A DNA stretch of 64,000 nt from Nautilus pompilius (lineage: Eukaryota > Mollusca > Cephalopoda > Nautilida > Nautilidae): contig JACATO010001076.1 in NCBI GenBank assembly GCA_018389105.1, forward strand, positions 455,001-519,000. Reading direction: 5' to 3'. Made by a program: the position numbers and the translations under genes. Positions 30,695 through 45,163 of this stretch are shown piece after piece (within the stretch, counting starts at the first letter, position 1; the number at the start of each line of letters is the position of its first letter). A model generated the notes under the pieces. That model worked only from the letters and a program-made list of their open reading frames with translations. It was not told the DNA's origin and ran no database searches.

Positions 30695-31169
30695 CAGGTT
30701 GAGAATCCCTTATCCGAAATATTGTTGGAGTGCCTTCAGTGGAAAATTCCAGAAGGTTCCTGAGTGACATGTGGGTCCCAGCACACTTGATGTACATGCA
30801 ATACTCACCATAATTTTTGTGCTTTTTCTGTGCTTTGTTGTTGGTGTGAATGTACTTTGAAAATCGAAAAGGCTTGCAAATACCCCTACTTTATTGGTAG
30901 GCCTACTGTTGTGATGGCTTACCTTTCTGATGGTTAAATAAATGTACATCTTTTTCTTATGGTTTCATGCACAAAATGATTTTAAAATATTGTATAAAAC
31001 TACATGTAGGTTATATGTATCCATATGCAGTTTTAATGTTGTAAATGAACTCGTGCCCAGTCCCCACTCTCCAGTGGGTTAGCTACCAAGTTATGCTGGT
31101 ATATCTATATATTCCAAAATCCAAAACATTTGGGGCCCCAAGAATTTTGGACAAGGGATTCTCGACCTG
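30695..31169. mobile_element. Short non-autonomous Tigger-like element B
   Basis: The element runs from CAGGTTGAGAATCCCTTATC to the inverted match ACAAGGGATTCTCGACCTG, with TA on both sides (30693-30694 and 31170-31171). It is 475 bp with no coding capacity. The interior right side has CCAAAATCCAAAACATTTGG, the usual subterminal pattern of this Tigger group. Confidence 0.85.
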
Positions 31170-31171
31170 TA

Positions 31172-32393
31172 GTTCAACTCATTCATCCCTAGTAATGACT
31201 ATAGGCATGGTTTTAATTTCCACTCAGTCAAATAACTTCTATAGATAGGATTCGACTCTGAGTGACTATGTCTAGAGTTGAGGTATTTGCCCACTGTGAA
31301 ATACATCCCAATTGCTTGAAATAGATCAAATGTGAAGGAATCCCTTCTGAAGAGCCATTTAGAATAGACAATACAGACTCAGTTTGAAATTTTCCTTGGT
31401 TAAATTTTTGACTGTGAGAATTATAAGTTTTTTTTATTTTGTTGAAGAAATTGCAAATGAAACAAACTGTTATGCTAGGGAATAAATAAGGAAAAAAGAA
31501 AATCCCAAATGGAGAGTTACTGCAGCAGAGGAAATTCGAGCTTGCTTATGAATCCAGATCAACTAAGCAACAATATATTTGAATAAACATTTTTATTTTA
31601 TAATTATTCAACATTTTATTCATGGATCATTATTCTACATTCAAGAAATATTCTGTGAAATTTGGTAAGTAAATAATGATTTTTAAGTTTTTATTTTTTC
31701 TAAGAGTTATTAATTATCAGCTGGTGTTGCTAAATCACCTTTGTGTACATAGAGATAGGGTGTTTGGGCAGTACTTACACAGCTACTAGGGATTAAAGGT
31801 TAATGAGATGGCTATGGTTTAAAGATTTTTGCGCTTCATTACATTATTCTTGTATGTAATTCTTATGATCTACAAAATGTAAAATTTATGTTTTCTAAAG
31901 TAGTACTAGTATTCTGTTTATATCTTTAATGATATGTTACAAAAAGGTATAAATGTGAGATCTATGAGTGAGGAATCATTGTTTAAAATAAAATGGGAGG
32001 GCACAAGAAACAAAAAAGAATTGACATTGAACATTCACATGCATCTATTTTTCAGAAAATGTTATTAAAGTGTGAAGACCATGTCCAGTCCTTAAAACTG
32101 TCTAGTAAAACAAAAAGAAATATCTAAGAAAAGAGATGTTGGTTTACAATACCACTGGTAATTTATTAAAATTCATTGGCACCATTTTCTAAGCAATAAT
32201 TGTTAAAGTATGTTTACCAGGAGAGTCTGAAGCTGCTTATGAAATCAAACTATATCTAACATTCAGAATTATTTGGAAAATTAAAATTGAATTTCTGCTA
32301 TATATATATATATTTTTTTTTTTTTTAAGGGAGACAACTTTAGTTTGCGTTTCGTATTTTGCACAAATTTTAAGACATTTGACTTTGCTATTA
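31172..32393. other. Intergenic AT-rich DNA
   Basis: No gene, terminal repeat or RNA structure is recognisable. A (TA)n and poly-T run lies near 32301-32328. Confidence 0.45.
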
Positions 32394-33006
32394 CAGTTGT
32401 CCCCCGGTATTCGCGCGGGCTACGTTCCTAGAGCACCCGCGAACGTGGTCCATAAAAATGCATATAAACGTCAAGATATAAGTAAATATATAATAATAAT
32501 TTAATAAAAAATACAACACTCGAGATAGCTACACGCGGTAAACTGGGATGATGCGGGGCCGCATCTGCCTGAGACAGCGCCTGGTGGGCAGCCGCAAGGA
32601 GAGCCCGACATGAGAGAGACCTCTCGGGTCCTTGTGGCTCCCGGTGTCGGGTGGATCGGGCCGCTTGTCGGCTCGACGAACATCTCTCAATCACTTGTCT
32701 TTACGGGATGCGATGCCATTGAAAGAGCCTCGTTCGGAAGTCCAACTCGAACAACAACAGCAGTGAGGAGAAATGAATAACGCTCTCTGATTGGCTACTT
32801 TCAAAACTCCAGCCAATAGCGTTTATTTTTATATTGATATTTTGCTGAATTTACGTTAGTATTTATATTACAAAATTAGTAAATTATTATATTGTTGCTA
32901 ATAATTTAGCTATAAAAAGCGTGAAAAAAATATATTGCCACGAAAAAAGCCATAAAAAATCGCGGAAGATATTTGTGATTCTGCGAACATGCGGGGGTCG
33001 GCTCTG
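32394..33006. mobile_element. GC-ended non-autonomous pogo-type element
   Basis: The ends CAGTTGTCCCCCGGTATTCG and the inverted match GCGAACATGCGGGGGTCGG...CTG lie between TA dinucleotides (32392-32393 and 33007-33008). It is 613 bp. The left half (32400-32790) is GC-rich, while the centre right is very AT-rich. Minus-strand frames in the left half show no recognised motif. The terminal CAG, TA target and size fit an internally deleted Tigger relative. Confidence 0.78.
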
Positions 33007-33008
33007 TA

Positions 33009-33190
33009 TGTGTGTGTATATATATATATACGGCGCGATGGAGCACATGTTTCTTCGGGCCACACCCACATCTAGAAAATATAGAGCCCTCCCTGTTAGG
33101 AATATCCCGGCCGAAGTCTGATTTGCAGGATTGACAACGATAGCGCAGCGTACAACTTTAACTTCTTCACACTTACAGCGCAACTAATGA
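33009..33190. other. (TG/TA) repeat followed by a GC-rich unidentified block
   Basis: A TG/TA microsatellite (33007-33030) is followed by about 150 bases that are much richer in CpG than the surroundings (CGGCGCGATGGAGCACATG, then CCCGGCCGAAGTC). No gene or element terminus is recognised. It could be a SINE or fragment of another mobile element. Confidence 0.4.
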
Positions 33191-34124
33191 ATCAATTTTT
33201 TGTTGTTTTCTTAGTTATTCTGCAATTCTAAATGAAAGTAATGTTTTGATGCACTGTTGATTCCCTGCTGATATTAACAGAAAAAAAGTTAAGCTTAAAA
33301 TATAAAACCCAAAAGTTCATAAATATTTTTTAGCATTAAAAAAATTTTTTTTGTGAATTAAATTTTCATTACAATTTTCTTAACTTTTGCCTTTTGAATA
33401 ATAAAAATGTACGATATACATATTGTGTTAAGGATGTTATATACAGTATATTATAATTGTAAAGTATTCCAATTATTACTATTCGTTTGTTCTAGTAATT
33501 TGAAATACATAAGTTAGTTGCTATTTTAAATACATGATTGTAGGAATTGATTTATTATGCAAGTTTGTAAATATAAATTTAGCATTACTAATATTTAATA
33601 AATTAGTTTTTCTTTTTCTAACACGTTCAACAGAACCTCTTTTTTTAAAGTTGTAATAGTGAAGTTGCCCAAATGTTGTTTTTTTTTTTACTATAAAAAT
33701 TTTTTAAAGAAAATAAAATGAAACTAGTTTGATCAATTTGTCAAGATTTTGCAGTAGTATAAAAGCATATTTTAATGATTCAAATAATGAAAGGTTAGAA
33801 ATAATAGATATTTAAAATAAAATTTATAATAGAATAAATAATATTTATATTTTTGTAAGTGATATTTTTTAACAAACCCGATTCTTTTAAAAGTATGACA
33901 TTAATTATAAATTCAGACGATCAAAGCAGAGAATGACAGGTAGATTGTATAATAAAAAAAAAACACTTATTTATTTTGCTGTTTTTCTAATACTGGTAAG
34001 AGTTTAAGCTTAATAATCTTAGAAAACGATATTAAAAAAATTGTACTACTATCTTTATTTTAATCTGTTATCTCAGAAAAAGACTTATTTATCCCCAACC
34101 TCATTACAGTACTAAGATTTGGAA
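33190..34124. other. Very AT-rich intergenic DNA
   Basis: Nothing recognisable. The stretch is dominated by A/T homopolymers and lacks usable open frames. Confidence 0.5.
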
Positions 34125-35349
34125 GATTGCTGGCGGCGGCGGAGCGGGACAGACTTCTAAACGTGGTTTTGTGCCATAGGCTAAGTCGATACTTAAGCTA
34201 GTTATTTGTTAGGTGATTAGGGGCACTGTTCGCATTCTCTGCTCTCTATAAAGGTGCAAATAGGTAAGACCGTAAATAGAGAGCTTCTATAAGCAGCACG
34301 GGGTACGAGCAGATATCGAACCAGAATTCACCATTACCACCGGGGAGAGAGGAGGAAGTTCATGCCGTATATTTACTCCTCTTTCAGATGTGATTTCTTT
34401 AGTATAAAATACCTACTAAGGATTCTTTTTAGTGTGTTTATTCATAACGATTATCTTAATTGTGGAGTAAATGTAGCAGTTCTTGATATTTAGGTTGGGA
34501 ACACCTGTTGCTAAATCAACATTGCATGGGTCCGTTTGGTCTATGGAAAGTTTGTTTATGTTTAGGTTCCTGTTAAAATACCCCCCCCCTCGAGTGGCCC
34601 CTGTTTACGGGGTACATCAGTCATGGAACATTTTAACAACCCCACCAAAGAGTATATCGTTTTATGAAAGCCAGAAAAATAAAGCTATTTCCTATTAATT
34701 TAAGAAAAATGAATGAATATGTTGGTGGTTTTATGGCTCGAGCGAAGAGCCCTTGGAATGTGCTGGCTCCATTAATAAGGATTTACTCAACATTTGTGGA
34801 TGTGGGGGTTGGAAAGATAATCAACAAGTATTCCATGTACTTCAGACTTCTGTATTAAAATATGACAAAAAGATTTAATTAATAATTATAATGTAATATT
34901 ACATGGTAATTTATAAAACAACCAGCTGGATTTTTAAACGATTAGTCTGGCTGGCCCATGTAGCGGTAACGGATCTACAAAATGCTGCAAGTGTAAAATG
35001 ATTCACACTGGCAATAAAACCAATTATCATTTTTAAAAACAAAAAAGATTTGGATCCGCATTTCCCGCGACCAGGAAAGAGTACAGTGACGATAAGAGAG
35101 AGGATTTTCTATGGTTTCATTTTGCTCAAATGAAGAAGAGCGAAAATGCAACAATTGAAACACTGCTTTCAAATTTTAGTCCAAAGATGTGGATGGAAAT
35201 CTGTCTTCCCTTGTTTGATGAAGAGAGAAATAGGAGTCCGAATTGTCTCCCCATGTCCAACGGGGGGCGTGGTAATCTGTAATGGCGCTGACTGGTAGCC
35301 AGTGTATGATGCTATTGATATAGCTTGTCCGTAATTCTTGTTGGTCATC
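34125..35349 (+). promoter_or_regulatory. Candidate promoter and 5' UTR region of TGFBRAP1
   Basis: A GC-rich patch (GCTGGCGGCGGCGGAGCGGG near 34130-34150) is followed by a TATAAA at 34247 and a good donor-like AAATAGGTAAGAC (GT at 34264). Nine bases GCTCTCTAT at 34241-34249 are perfectly inverted at 34276-34284, so the RNA could fold. About 35200-35349 is again less AT-rich and leads directly into the TGFBRAP1 ATG. Either patch could hold the transcription start. The open frames at 34483-34858 have no recognised motif. Confidence 0.35.
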
Positions 35350-37842
35350 ATGAGTGTCAAAGCCTTTGAATTAGTGCCTGCCATTGAGAGGATCAAGTTG
35401 ATGTCGGAAAAAGCGAGAACGCAGGTAGCCAGTGTTTGGATTCGTCTTTATTTGATGTGGTTACTTAGTTCATTTTCATCTGAGATTAACAACTTTTCTT
35501 GTCGTCTTGTTTTGTTAAAGTGCAGGATCTTAAATATTTTAGTTGACTCATCGATATATAATCGATGAACAAACCTCTCATATTTACTTTATTTGAAATA
35601 AACATTTATATACAAATGCCCTCTTTGTCTGGTGATATAAATTGGCTATTAAATAATACCATTAACTCTTTTTCACTTTGAAAACTTTCTTGCACATATT
35701 TACTGAATATACATTATGAATGGTTTTTGTTGCACTAAGATCAGTTTTTAGGGGAAAACGAATAAAATTATTAATTCTTAATTAACTTTCTCATAAGTAA
35801 GTTGCATATTACTACTCTTGGGGTTACTAGTTTCACAGAAAAATCGTGTAAAGGTGGGTGGTGATTGATCAATGTTTTATGATCAGTATAATACGAAGTC
35901 TGGAGTGAATGATCAATGGGGTTTTTGTGTATGTGTACAAAAATTCCATATTTTCGATGTGAAGAGGTATGGTACTAAGTCACAATTCAACCAGATGATG
36001 ATGTTACCATGCATATAATTACTATTTAATGAAGACTGATACATTTAAGCAGTTAGCTTTAAAATATACATACTAGCCAATATCTTGATTCATATAAAGA
36101 TCTATCATTTCAAAATACTGCCTGTTTTTTTTTGTTGTTTTTTCGTCCTGTTTTGTGCTGGTCATTTTTGTGATCATTATGAGTACAAATAATTTCTCTT
36201 GCCTGGCACAGCTTTCCTCCAAGTTCATCTTATAGAAGACTGAATGCTGATTGAAAGTATTTATTCAAAATAACTTAAAGTCATTATAATGTACAGATTG
36301 CACAAGTTTTTGATTTTTGCTCCATGTCATTGGTGCAAAGCAAGGAATCATATTTCAAACTGTTCATGGTCAGGAGTTACATTGACTTTTTCATTGATAG
36401 GGTAGATATTTTGTTAGGAGAGAGAAAGAAGATGAATAAGTGAGAAATGCCTAGCTCTTTGGGTGATTATGTATAACTTATTCATTTGGCTGTAACATTT
36501 GGAAAGCCATGTCTTTTACCTTTAACAATTTTGCTCCAGATTTGACAATAGACCATGCTTGCCATTGTTGTCCTTAACTCCTATTCTATACATGTCTGCT
36601 ACAATTTTCAGCCATCAAGACAACCATTTTGTTTATCTTGTCTTTACTGCAGCCATTTGGTCAAGGTATTAACTCTAGGAGAAAACCAAATTAAATGACT
36701 ATTTACTGTTCATTTTACATTTTAGTTTTATGCAAAAGATGTGTTAACACTTTTATAATAAGGTTTGCTGCTGCTATGTTATTATTATTATTATTAGAGT
36801 GCTTTTGTTCTTTTAATTTATAGTCTAAATAGAGAACCATGCATGGGTTGCCATTGTTAAGTTAGTTTTTTTTTGTATTATCATACTTGATTTCATCATT
36901 TTTATACAGAAACATGGAATTATCTGTTACTGTAATAACTCCTCCTGAACAATCTTACTTCCCTATTTTGAACAATCAATTAAATCATTCTTAATCTTCT
37001 AGACATGAATCTTAGTGTCCCCCCACTCCAAATGATTAATATTAACACAAGGAATACAGTAAGTGCTCTGAAGTTTTATATACATTTATTTGAGGTATCA
37101 AATTTTTCTCTCCAACTTTCTAAAACATGATTGAATATCATTTATTTTGTGAAATTTCTTCATGTTTTAGTATAATTAGCTCCAACATTGAGAATTTTTT
37201 TTTTTTTAATTTTCAGATTGAATGTATTGAAGTCTGTGGAAAAAATTTATACATTGGAACAAATGATTGGTGAGTGCTGTGTGACAGTCAGTTTCTGCTC
37301 AGAACTTGTTTTACTACTATAATCACTGGTTTATACACACAAATCAAAAAGCAACGGTTTACATTACTATTAATTTGTCAATAGATGGCATTTGTATTTA
37401 AATCAGAGTGGCAGATGAAAGCATAGATTTGTTTAGAATGCAGTTCACACTGGCTATTTGTCTGGCATTCATATTGTGGATAGGTGGCTGTTAGTAAAGT
37501 TGGCAGAAGAGAAGTGGGATTAAAATATTAGGCAAAAGAAGAAATGCTTTTAGACAGTTATGATAAGAAATTTTAGAACCATGATTCTTAAGCGTAATAT
37601 TTTTAGCATTTATTTTACTAATGTACTGCTTTTGAAATCTAATCATTATCACAAGTATAAAGTATATAGCTGAACTTCACTTAGATGCAAATTTTTTTTT
37701 TAAATTTCAGTTTTGTTATTCATTATGTGGTCCAAGAGAAAACAGCATCACCAACTGGCAAAGTTGTGTTTACCAGTGACAAACAACAACACAAGTATCT
37801 TGGTTTGGTATGTGTTGATTGGTTTTGATTAGCTGTTTGATC

Positions 37843-37874
<32 letters not shown>

Positions 37875-40800
37875 GCAGGAAGATCCTCATATTGTAAGGG
37901 TGAGCATTGTCCTGCTGCAGAAGATTAAGGTTGAGGGTGTTTAAAAAATTGCACGATTTGATTTTGAGGAATGTCGTTCCTGTAGGTAACAGTATTTACC
38001 AGATCTTGAAAAAACCACAGAGGGATGTGACTGTCCCAGCAAATCTCTGTCCATGTTATTACACTTTTGTTACCCAATGATTCCTTTTGTTTATATTAAA
38101 ATTCACCTTTGTGTCATCACACACTTACTCTCCCATTGGCAACACGGAATGATGTCTTATCTGTGAAGAGAATATTCATCCTCATTTGTTGGAACATTTG
38201 CATATGCTGTTTATTATAATTGCAAGGTTTGCTGTCTGAATGGGTCAGGCACATGAATGTCTTGTAGAAAACAATATCTCTCATAGGCGATTATGCATGA
38301 TATTTTGGTGCATTGGGCTATATGTGACTTGAGTTGCTGGCACTAACCTTTGCAGGCAGGAACCCGTTATTTTAATGTGTTGTGCAGATATAGCATTCAC
38401 AGCAGTAGTCACCCTTGGTTTTTCAGCACAAGCACTCTGAGTTGAACCTTCCTGTTTTAATATGACTATCTTGCAGTTGAACATTGATAGTATCATGACA
38501 TTTTCGCAGTCTTGCAACTTGCATTGTTGACTAACTTCTTGAAGCATTCCTATAGAAATTCCCTCCTTAAGATCACTTTGTCTAAACATCATGAAACTAC
38601 TTGGTGAACAAACTTGGCTTAAATGGGGGAAGTCATCATCATTACCTTAAATATGGTTGAAGATGCTTTCTCAAATGACTCAAGTAGGATATGGAAATTG
38701 TGAAAATTATAAAATCAAAATTTTTCTTTGTGGATTAATTGATTTTTTTTCTTTAGTTAAGTGATAGATTGTAGTACTCACATCAAGTGTAAGTTTCATT
38801 GAACAGTGATATTTTCGAGTTAAGTATATTTATATCAGTTTACCAAGGAGAAGGAAATATTTTATTTGAAAGTCACTACAACAGAAATATTAATTTAACT
38901 GTACACATGTTGTTTGTTATTAATATCAGCAGACTAAGAAATAGCTGAGTAGGATACAGGGTGAAGCAGAAGTCATGCTCCATAGATTATAGATTTTAAA
39001 AGATTTACTAATTCTCTTAAATTCAATAACAAAGAACTAATAGCTTTAAATATTAGGTTGTTACAAAAGTTTTGTCAGGTTTTTACTGCAACAATTAAAC
39101 TTTATATCAGTGCTGAACACGAAGTTTATTAATCAAAATATGTCTCATTACAATCAGTAAACTTCTAACGAGTCACAAGAGCATTTATACCATTTTGAAA
39201 AAAATCTGGATTTCTGGAGTTAATAAACTGTTGGAAGGCAGTTTCAATTGCTGCTTGGTTGGAGAAGGGTTTCATATGAAGGAAATTGCCAAGGTGTTTG
39301 AAAAGGTGGTGGTCTGTGGGAGAAAGGTCTGGTGAATAGGCTGGGTGAGGGAGAACTTTGTACCCAAACGTGTTCAGTTTCTGAAGAGTCACTTTTGCAA
39401 CATGAGGATGAGCATTGTTGTGGAGCAGGATTGGGCCTCTTCGATTCACTGATGCTTGCAGTCGTTGGGAGAGTTTCTGATGAACAACGTTTAATTTACG
39501 ACAGTACCCTTTCAGCTGTGATGGTTTAGCCAGGTTTTATTTCTTATGGCAAGCAAACAGCTGATCTCCAATCAATGATTTTGTTGTTGTTCGTTTAACT
39601 CCTGAGGCACTCACTTGTCAAGCTTCTTCATCTTCCTGATTGCGTCAAGATGCCAGGAAACAGTTGCAGTGCTTACGTCAAGCTCTCCAGCAATTTCTTG
39701 CACTGTTTTTCTTGGATCGGCTTCAAGCTGAGGCTTTCGGATGGTCATCATCACAGGTGGAAGGATGTCCACTACATTCCTTATCTTTGAGGCTCACATC
39801 TCCTGATCGAAACTTTGCAAACCATTGTACTGTGCGCCCATTTGCTGTCCTCGCCCCTGGTCGCTTAATGTTAAGAGTTGCTTTGCTTGCTTTGTGGCCT
39901 GGTTTGAACTTGTGAAGCAAAATGGCATGAACAAATTTTCTATCTCTGCTTCACTCAGAACCCTGAAATAAATATGCATTTTATGATTTTTAAAAAGATA
40001 GGCTTTGCATAAAGTATGCCAAAACACAGGCTACAAAATGATATATAATTGACAAAACGTTTGTAACATGAAGTCATTCCCTCATTTTCTCTCTTATTTT
40101 CTTTCTAAATGGATACTACAGAATTATGTCAGTCACCCACATTAGTTTATAGCCTGCAAAATTGAGTTAGATAGGTTGGCTCAAAGTTTTCTTCCAGTCA
40201 GTTTCTCCATTCACTGTTGGTGAAAAATAAAACATTTTCATTAGAAAACATCATTTAATAGTAAAATTAAGTTGGACAGTTCATTGGTTCCAACTTCCTG
40301 ATTGGGCAGGACTTTTGCTTCACCTTGTATATTGGTATGTTCTGGATTTTATTTTCTATTTTATTTTTAATTTGGCTATTGAGTAACATTATTGTTAAAT
40401 TTGTTTCCAGAGAAAACCGATCATGCAACTGAAGGCGGCATCAGCACTGAACAGAATATTGGTTTTATGTGACAGTATGCTGACTTTGCTTAACATGTTT
40501 CACTTAGAGGTACATCACTTTCTTGGGGTTTTTTTTTTGGTGGTGGTATGTTCATAATTGAATAACAGTTTTTAGATTTTACTTCATGGGTTGTTGGGAG
40601 AGATTTATGATTGCATACTTGATAATTGTTTAATTATATGCCACATGTCAGATTTGTGCTTGCACTTATTTTGTGTATGTGATATATATAGAAGTTGAAA
40701 AACTGATGTCTGTGACAAAAATTTGTGAAGCTGCATTAATTTGGCCTCTGTCTGTGTGTGTTTGAGGAAGGGAAGGAGGCCTGAAATGTCAATATTTTCT

Positions 40801-43800
40801 TTGACTTGTTAGTAAGGTCTCATTCTACCAGATGAACTTGTTTTGACATTTTATGTTTGTTGGTAGAGTGACTTAATGTATGTATTTTTTTTTTTTTTTG
40901 GCATTTCTTGTGAAAAGAGTCTACTGATTTTCACCCTTTTTTTTTCAGCCTATTGTGAGTGGGGCTAAAATCAAAGGGGTCATTTGCTTTTGTTTAAATG
41001 AAAACCCTGGTCGCAGTAATCCATTTAGTATTGAGGTAAGTTGGTTGGTTGGTTGGTCATTTGGAATAAAATCTGTTCAGTCTAAATGGTGTAATTGTGT
41101 ACTTTCAGATGTTTGCTGCGAATAATGCAATTCAAAACAAAACTACATCACATTAAAATCATAAATATATATTTTGTAGAAGTTTTAGCCAAGCATTGTG
41201 TTGGAAATGGATTTTATTTATGATAGATATAGATCTAAGATTTTTCCTGAAATATGGCTCTCTAGTTTTTTTCAAAAGTCTATCATTAAAATTATATCTT
41301 TTTTTTCAATGATAGGGTTTTTTAGCTTACATTATATCTGTAAGTTAGATCATTTCAAATAATGTTACTACAAACTTATACTTTTTTCTCAAGTTGGTAA
41401 ATTTCATTTTAATTCCTTCCTTTCTAATGGGAAAATTTTTTACAAATTGCATTTTGGAAGCTGTTAATGATAACTGATGAAATCTGTTTGCTCATGTATT
41501 GATGATAAGATCTCTTCTCAAGCATCTACAAAGTAAACTTGGTGAAAACCTAGCTCAAAAACAGAATGTTTAAAGCAACAACAAAAAGTGTTGCTTGTCT
41601 CTGCACTTACCTCATCTTGAATCTTTATCTATAGGACTGTTCCCTTTCAAAGTGTATTTATTTGAGATGATCTTCAGACATTCGGTGCTTGAAAAAATAA
41701 TTTTAAATTTTATTTCTTTGTTTTCCAAACTTTAAGCTGCAGTGTATTTCAATGAAATTTTAAATTTATCACTTGACCAATCTATTTCTGGGCAGCAGTT
41801 TCAATTGTTACATCACAATGTGGCTAGAAGAAAATGGTAATGATACTGATATATGTTTTGCTGACACAAGTACTATCTGATGCTTCTCTTTCATTTGATT
41901 CCCATAACATCTCTAGCTTACAGCTATGATTAAGATTATTTATCATTTCTGTTTTGTTCATTATAGATTTTTCATTCATTTTTCAGACAGATTCCAAGAT
42001 GCTTAATTTCTTTTTCTGTTATTGCTTTATCACCTAAACCCTACAGAACCTGACCCTTATAAGGGTTGCAGAATTGAATAAGATACTACTTTCTTGATTT
42101 TGTGTGCACATTCAATATGACACTCAGATAAGGTTGTATGGAGCTTTGTTTTACAGGTGTGTGTTGCCCTGAAGAAGAAGCAGGTACAAATGTACACTGT
42201 GACTGAGGACCGGATGATCCACACTAAAGACATCAACCTGATGGAGCCAGCCTTGACACTGGTGGGTCGAAGATGATGATCATGACAAAAGTGTGGCATT
42301 GTTAATTATCTAGCATTTTTAGGTTTTTTTTTTTTTTCAGGGTAAAATCAATGGAAAAACAATTGTTGAATGATGTCCCTACATAAGGCATTGATCACAT
42401 CAGTCAGTAGTTTTCTCTCTCCTTCACTCTTGCACTACTAGGGGATCAGCTTTCATAAATAAAAGAACAAATAAGGAAAATTTGTTTTATTGCTCTTTGG
42501 AATTTTAGCCTTACAAATATAGAACATTGTAGTTATATCCTTGGGTTTCTATATTTGATGAAAATTATCTTTTTCAAAAATGAAGTATTTTTATAACTAG
42601 TGTTAAAAGATGTCTTGAGCTGTTTCTTAATGGTAAAATTAAACTTGGAGTATGAACAAATGTCTTTCTTATCATCCAGGGTCTGGATGGGATGTTTATT
42701 TGTGCAGCATTGGTCACTCAGTACTGTATGGTCAACTTTGAGACAGGTCATGTTCAGGATTTGTTTCCATACCAGAGCGAACACTGCAAGGGCATTGTAA
42801 AGAGAATCAGCAAGGTGAGCATCAGCTCCATTAGTGTTGCACTAAGGCAAGTGATTGTCAAACATTGTTATAAATGAGTGCTTTACTAAGGGGTGTTACC
42901 AACATTCTGTATTATATATGAAGTAGTATTTTGTAATGAAGTGAATGGTAATTATTAAAATAGTGTTAGATGCTAAGAAATGTTTCAGTGAATTAGGTGG
43001 ATTGGTGGTTAAAAGGTAGCTTTATATAACATAACATAAGTTGTCTTGTATTTCTAAGTATGTTGTATTATGTTTATTTTGATGTAGGAAGAGTTTCTTT
43101 TGGGAGGCCCCAGTGCTTTGGGAATGTTTGTGACTTCAGCAGGGATCTCTCAACGACCTCCGCTCCAGTGGTCTGAGAATTTGGTAAATGTTGGATACAT
43201 TCATCCTTACATTGTAGCTCTGAGCAACGAGTTTATTACAGTGCACAGGTTTGTAACATTATTTCCAGTCATGTTATACCTTCCAATCTTGCCAAAAGTT
43301 TCCTGGATTAGTGAATTGTTTCCTAGATTAGTATAATGCTTTCTTCCCTGCAGCCCATATGTCAAAATTTAACATTTGAAAAAGATGAAAGTTACATTAA
43401 AAAGTTTATCACATTAAGAAAATAGTAAAAGAATTTTATTTGTTAAATGATTCGAATAATTTTTAAATGCTAGAATAATTTCAAAAGACAAAGTGAAGAC
43501 AAACAATTCTGATTGAATTTTTACTTTTATTTTAGAGAAAATCTTAAAAATTTATTTACTATATCAGGCAGTAATGGAAGAAAAAAATAAAGAATTGAAA
43601 AAGTTTAATTGCATTTTTTAGTTTAGCCAATTTGGCAGGTGTACCTAGCTTGAGGCTGTTAACTAATTTGGACTGCTTTCCATCTTTCTGTGCTGGATTT
43701 GAGAGAGGCAGGTATGGACTTATTTCCTTTAAATTTTTTTAGTATTCTTGACCAGCAACAGAAACAAACTATTCCATTCCAAGGTGGCACATTTCTTGGA

Positions 43801-45116
43801 GATTTTGATGGAAGAATTTTTGTGGCATCAAATAAAGAAATCTATGCTTTGGTTCCTGTAGCCTGGGAAAAACAGGTTGGTCACTTTTCATGTACCAGGC
43901 TGGTGGCCAATGCTTCATTTTGATCTATTTCTAACCTAAAAAGTTCCAGGATTTAACTTTTGTTTTTATGATGCCTTATAGGAGACCACCAGAAGCTCTG
44001 TTGCCCTGTATCTTTATCACATTTTGCCCCTCATTTTTTTTCAGATTAATGCACTGCTGGCTGACAAACGAGTTAGTGAGGCCCTTGAACTTGCAAAAAA
44101 TGCCAACAGAACAGGAGTCAGCAAAGGGAAGTTCTCAAAGGTATTGACTCTTGAACATCAGAGGTCATCCCTGTTGTTTCTCTTTTTATCATTGCTGTTG
44201 ACAGTTTACCAGCATGTATTCTGATATTTCTTTTATCATTATCATTGTAATGTAATTTTATGCATGTCTAACTGGGTGGTAAGTTGGTTGGATACATTTT
44301 AGCAGTTGGAAAGTTGCCTTTATCACATGATCACCTGGTTCTTCTTGAGTGGTTGATTCAGTAGAAGCTCATGGTCCAGCTTATTTCATTGATTGGGAAA
44401 AAATACATGACTTGCTGTTATAGTTGGATCAATTTTTCTTACATGCAATTAAACCAAACCATACTTTATACACAATTGCTTCAGGTTATTCACATTAAAG
44501 ATTTATTTGCTTTTAGATTTACAACAGAATCAAGCAGCAAGCAGGTTTCATTGAATTTGCTCAGAAACATTTTGATGAGGCTGGAGAACTTTTCAGGACC
44601 AGTGATTTGGATGTCAGAGAGGTATGTATGCAACACTAACATTTCTGAGCTATCAGATTTTGGTACATTCATAATGTTGTTTTTGAGCTATGTGAAATAT
44701 GAGAGGTATATCAATAATTGTAACTGTTATTGAAATATCATAGTTCATAAAACCAACTGTTTTGAGCTGTCAATTGTCTCACATATCTCCCTAAATGTCA
44801 CTGTTATTAACCATTGACATGTTAGATGTGCATCCATAACCCTAGCTGTTAATGAGCAGTCAGAGATATCATGTGAGATGTTAAAGTTACATCACTAATA
44901 CATAACTGTTGAGATTTTAAATGTCAAATATATGTTCATAACACTAGCTGCTTGCTGTTGACTTACCTGTTATTGACCTCTCAGTGACATAGTGTCACTG
45001 GTTTTGATTAGAAATTAAACCCACTAGGATTCCAGTGATCAAACAATAATTTTTCCTCTAAATTTTTGCCCATTATGACTGCATAGTTACAATGCCACTC
45101 TGACATTTTAATCATA

Positions 45117-45163
<47 letters not shown>

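Noticed and set aside
32428..32694. Arginine- and alanine-rich minus-strand frames
   Set aside because: They lie in the GC-rich half of a transposon end; two frames are open merely because GC-rich DNA lacks stop codons.
34483..34858. Two overlapping open frames upstream of TGFBRAP1
   Set aside because: No family resemblance; the first includes a C homopolymer, and the codon pattern does not look selected.
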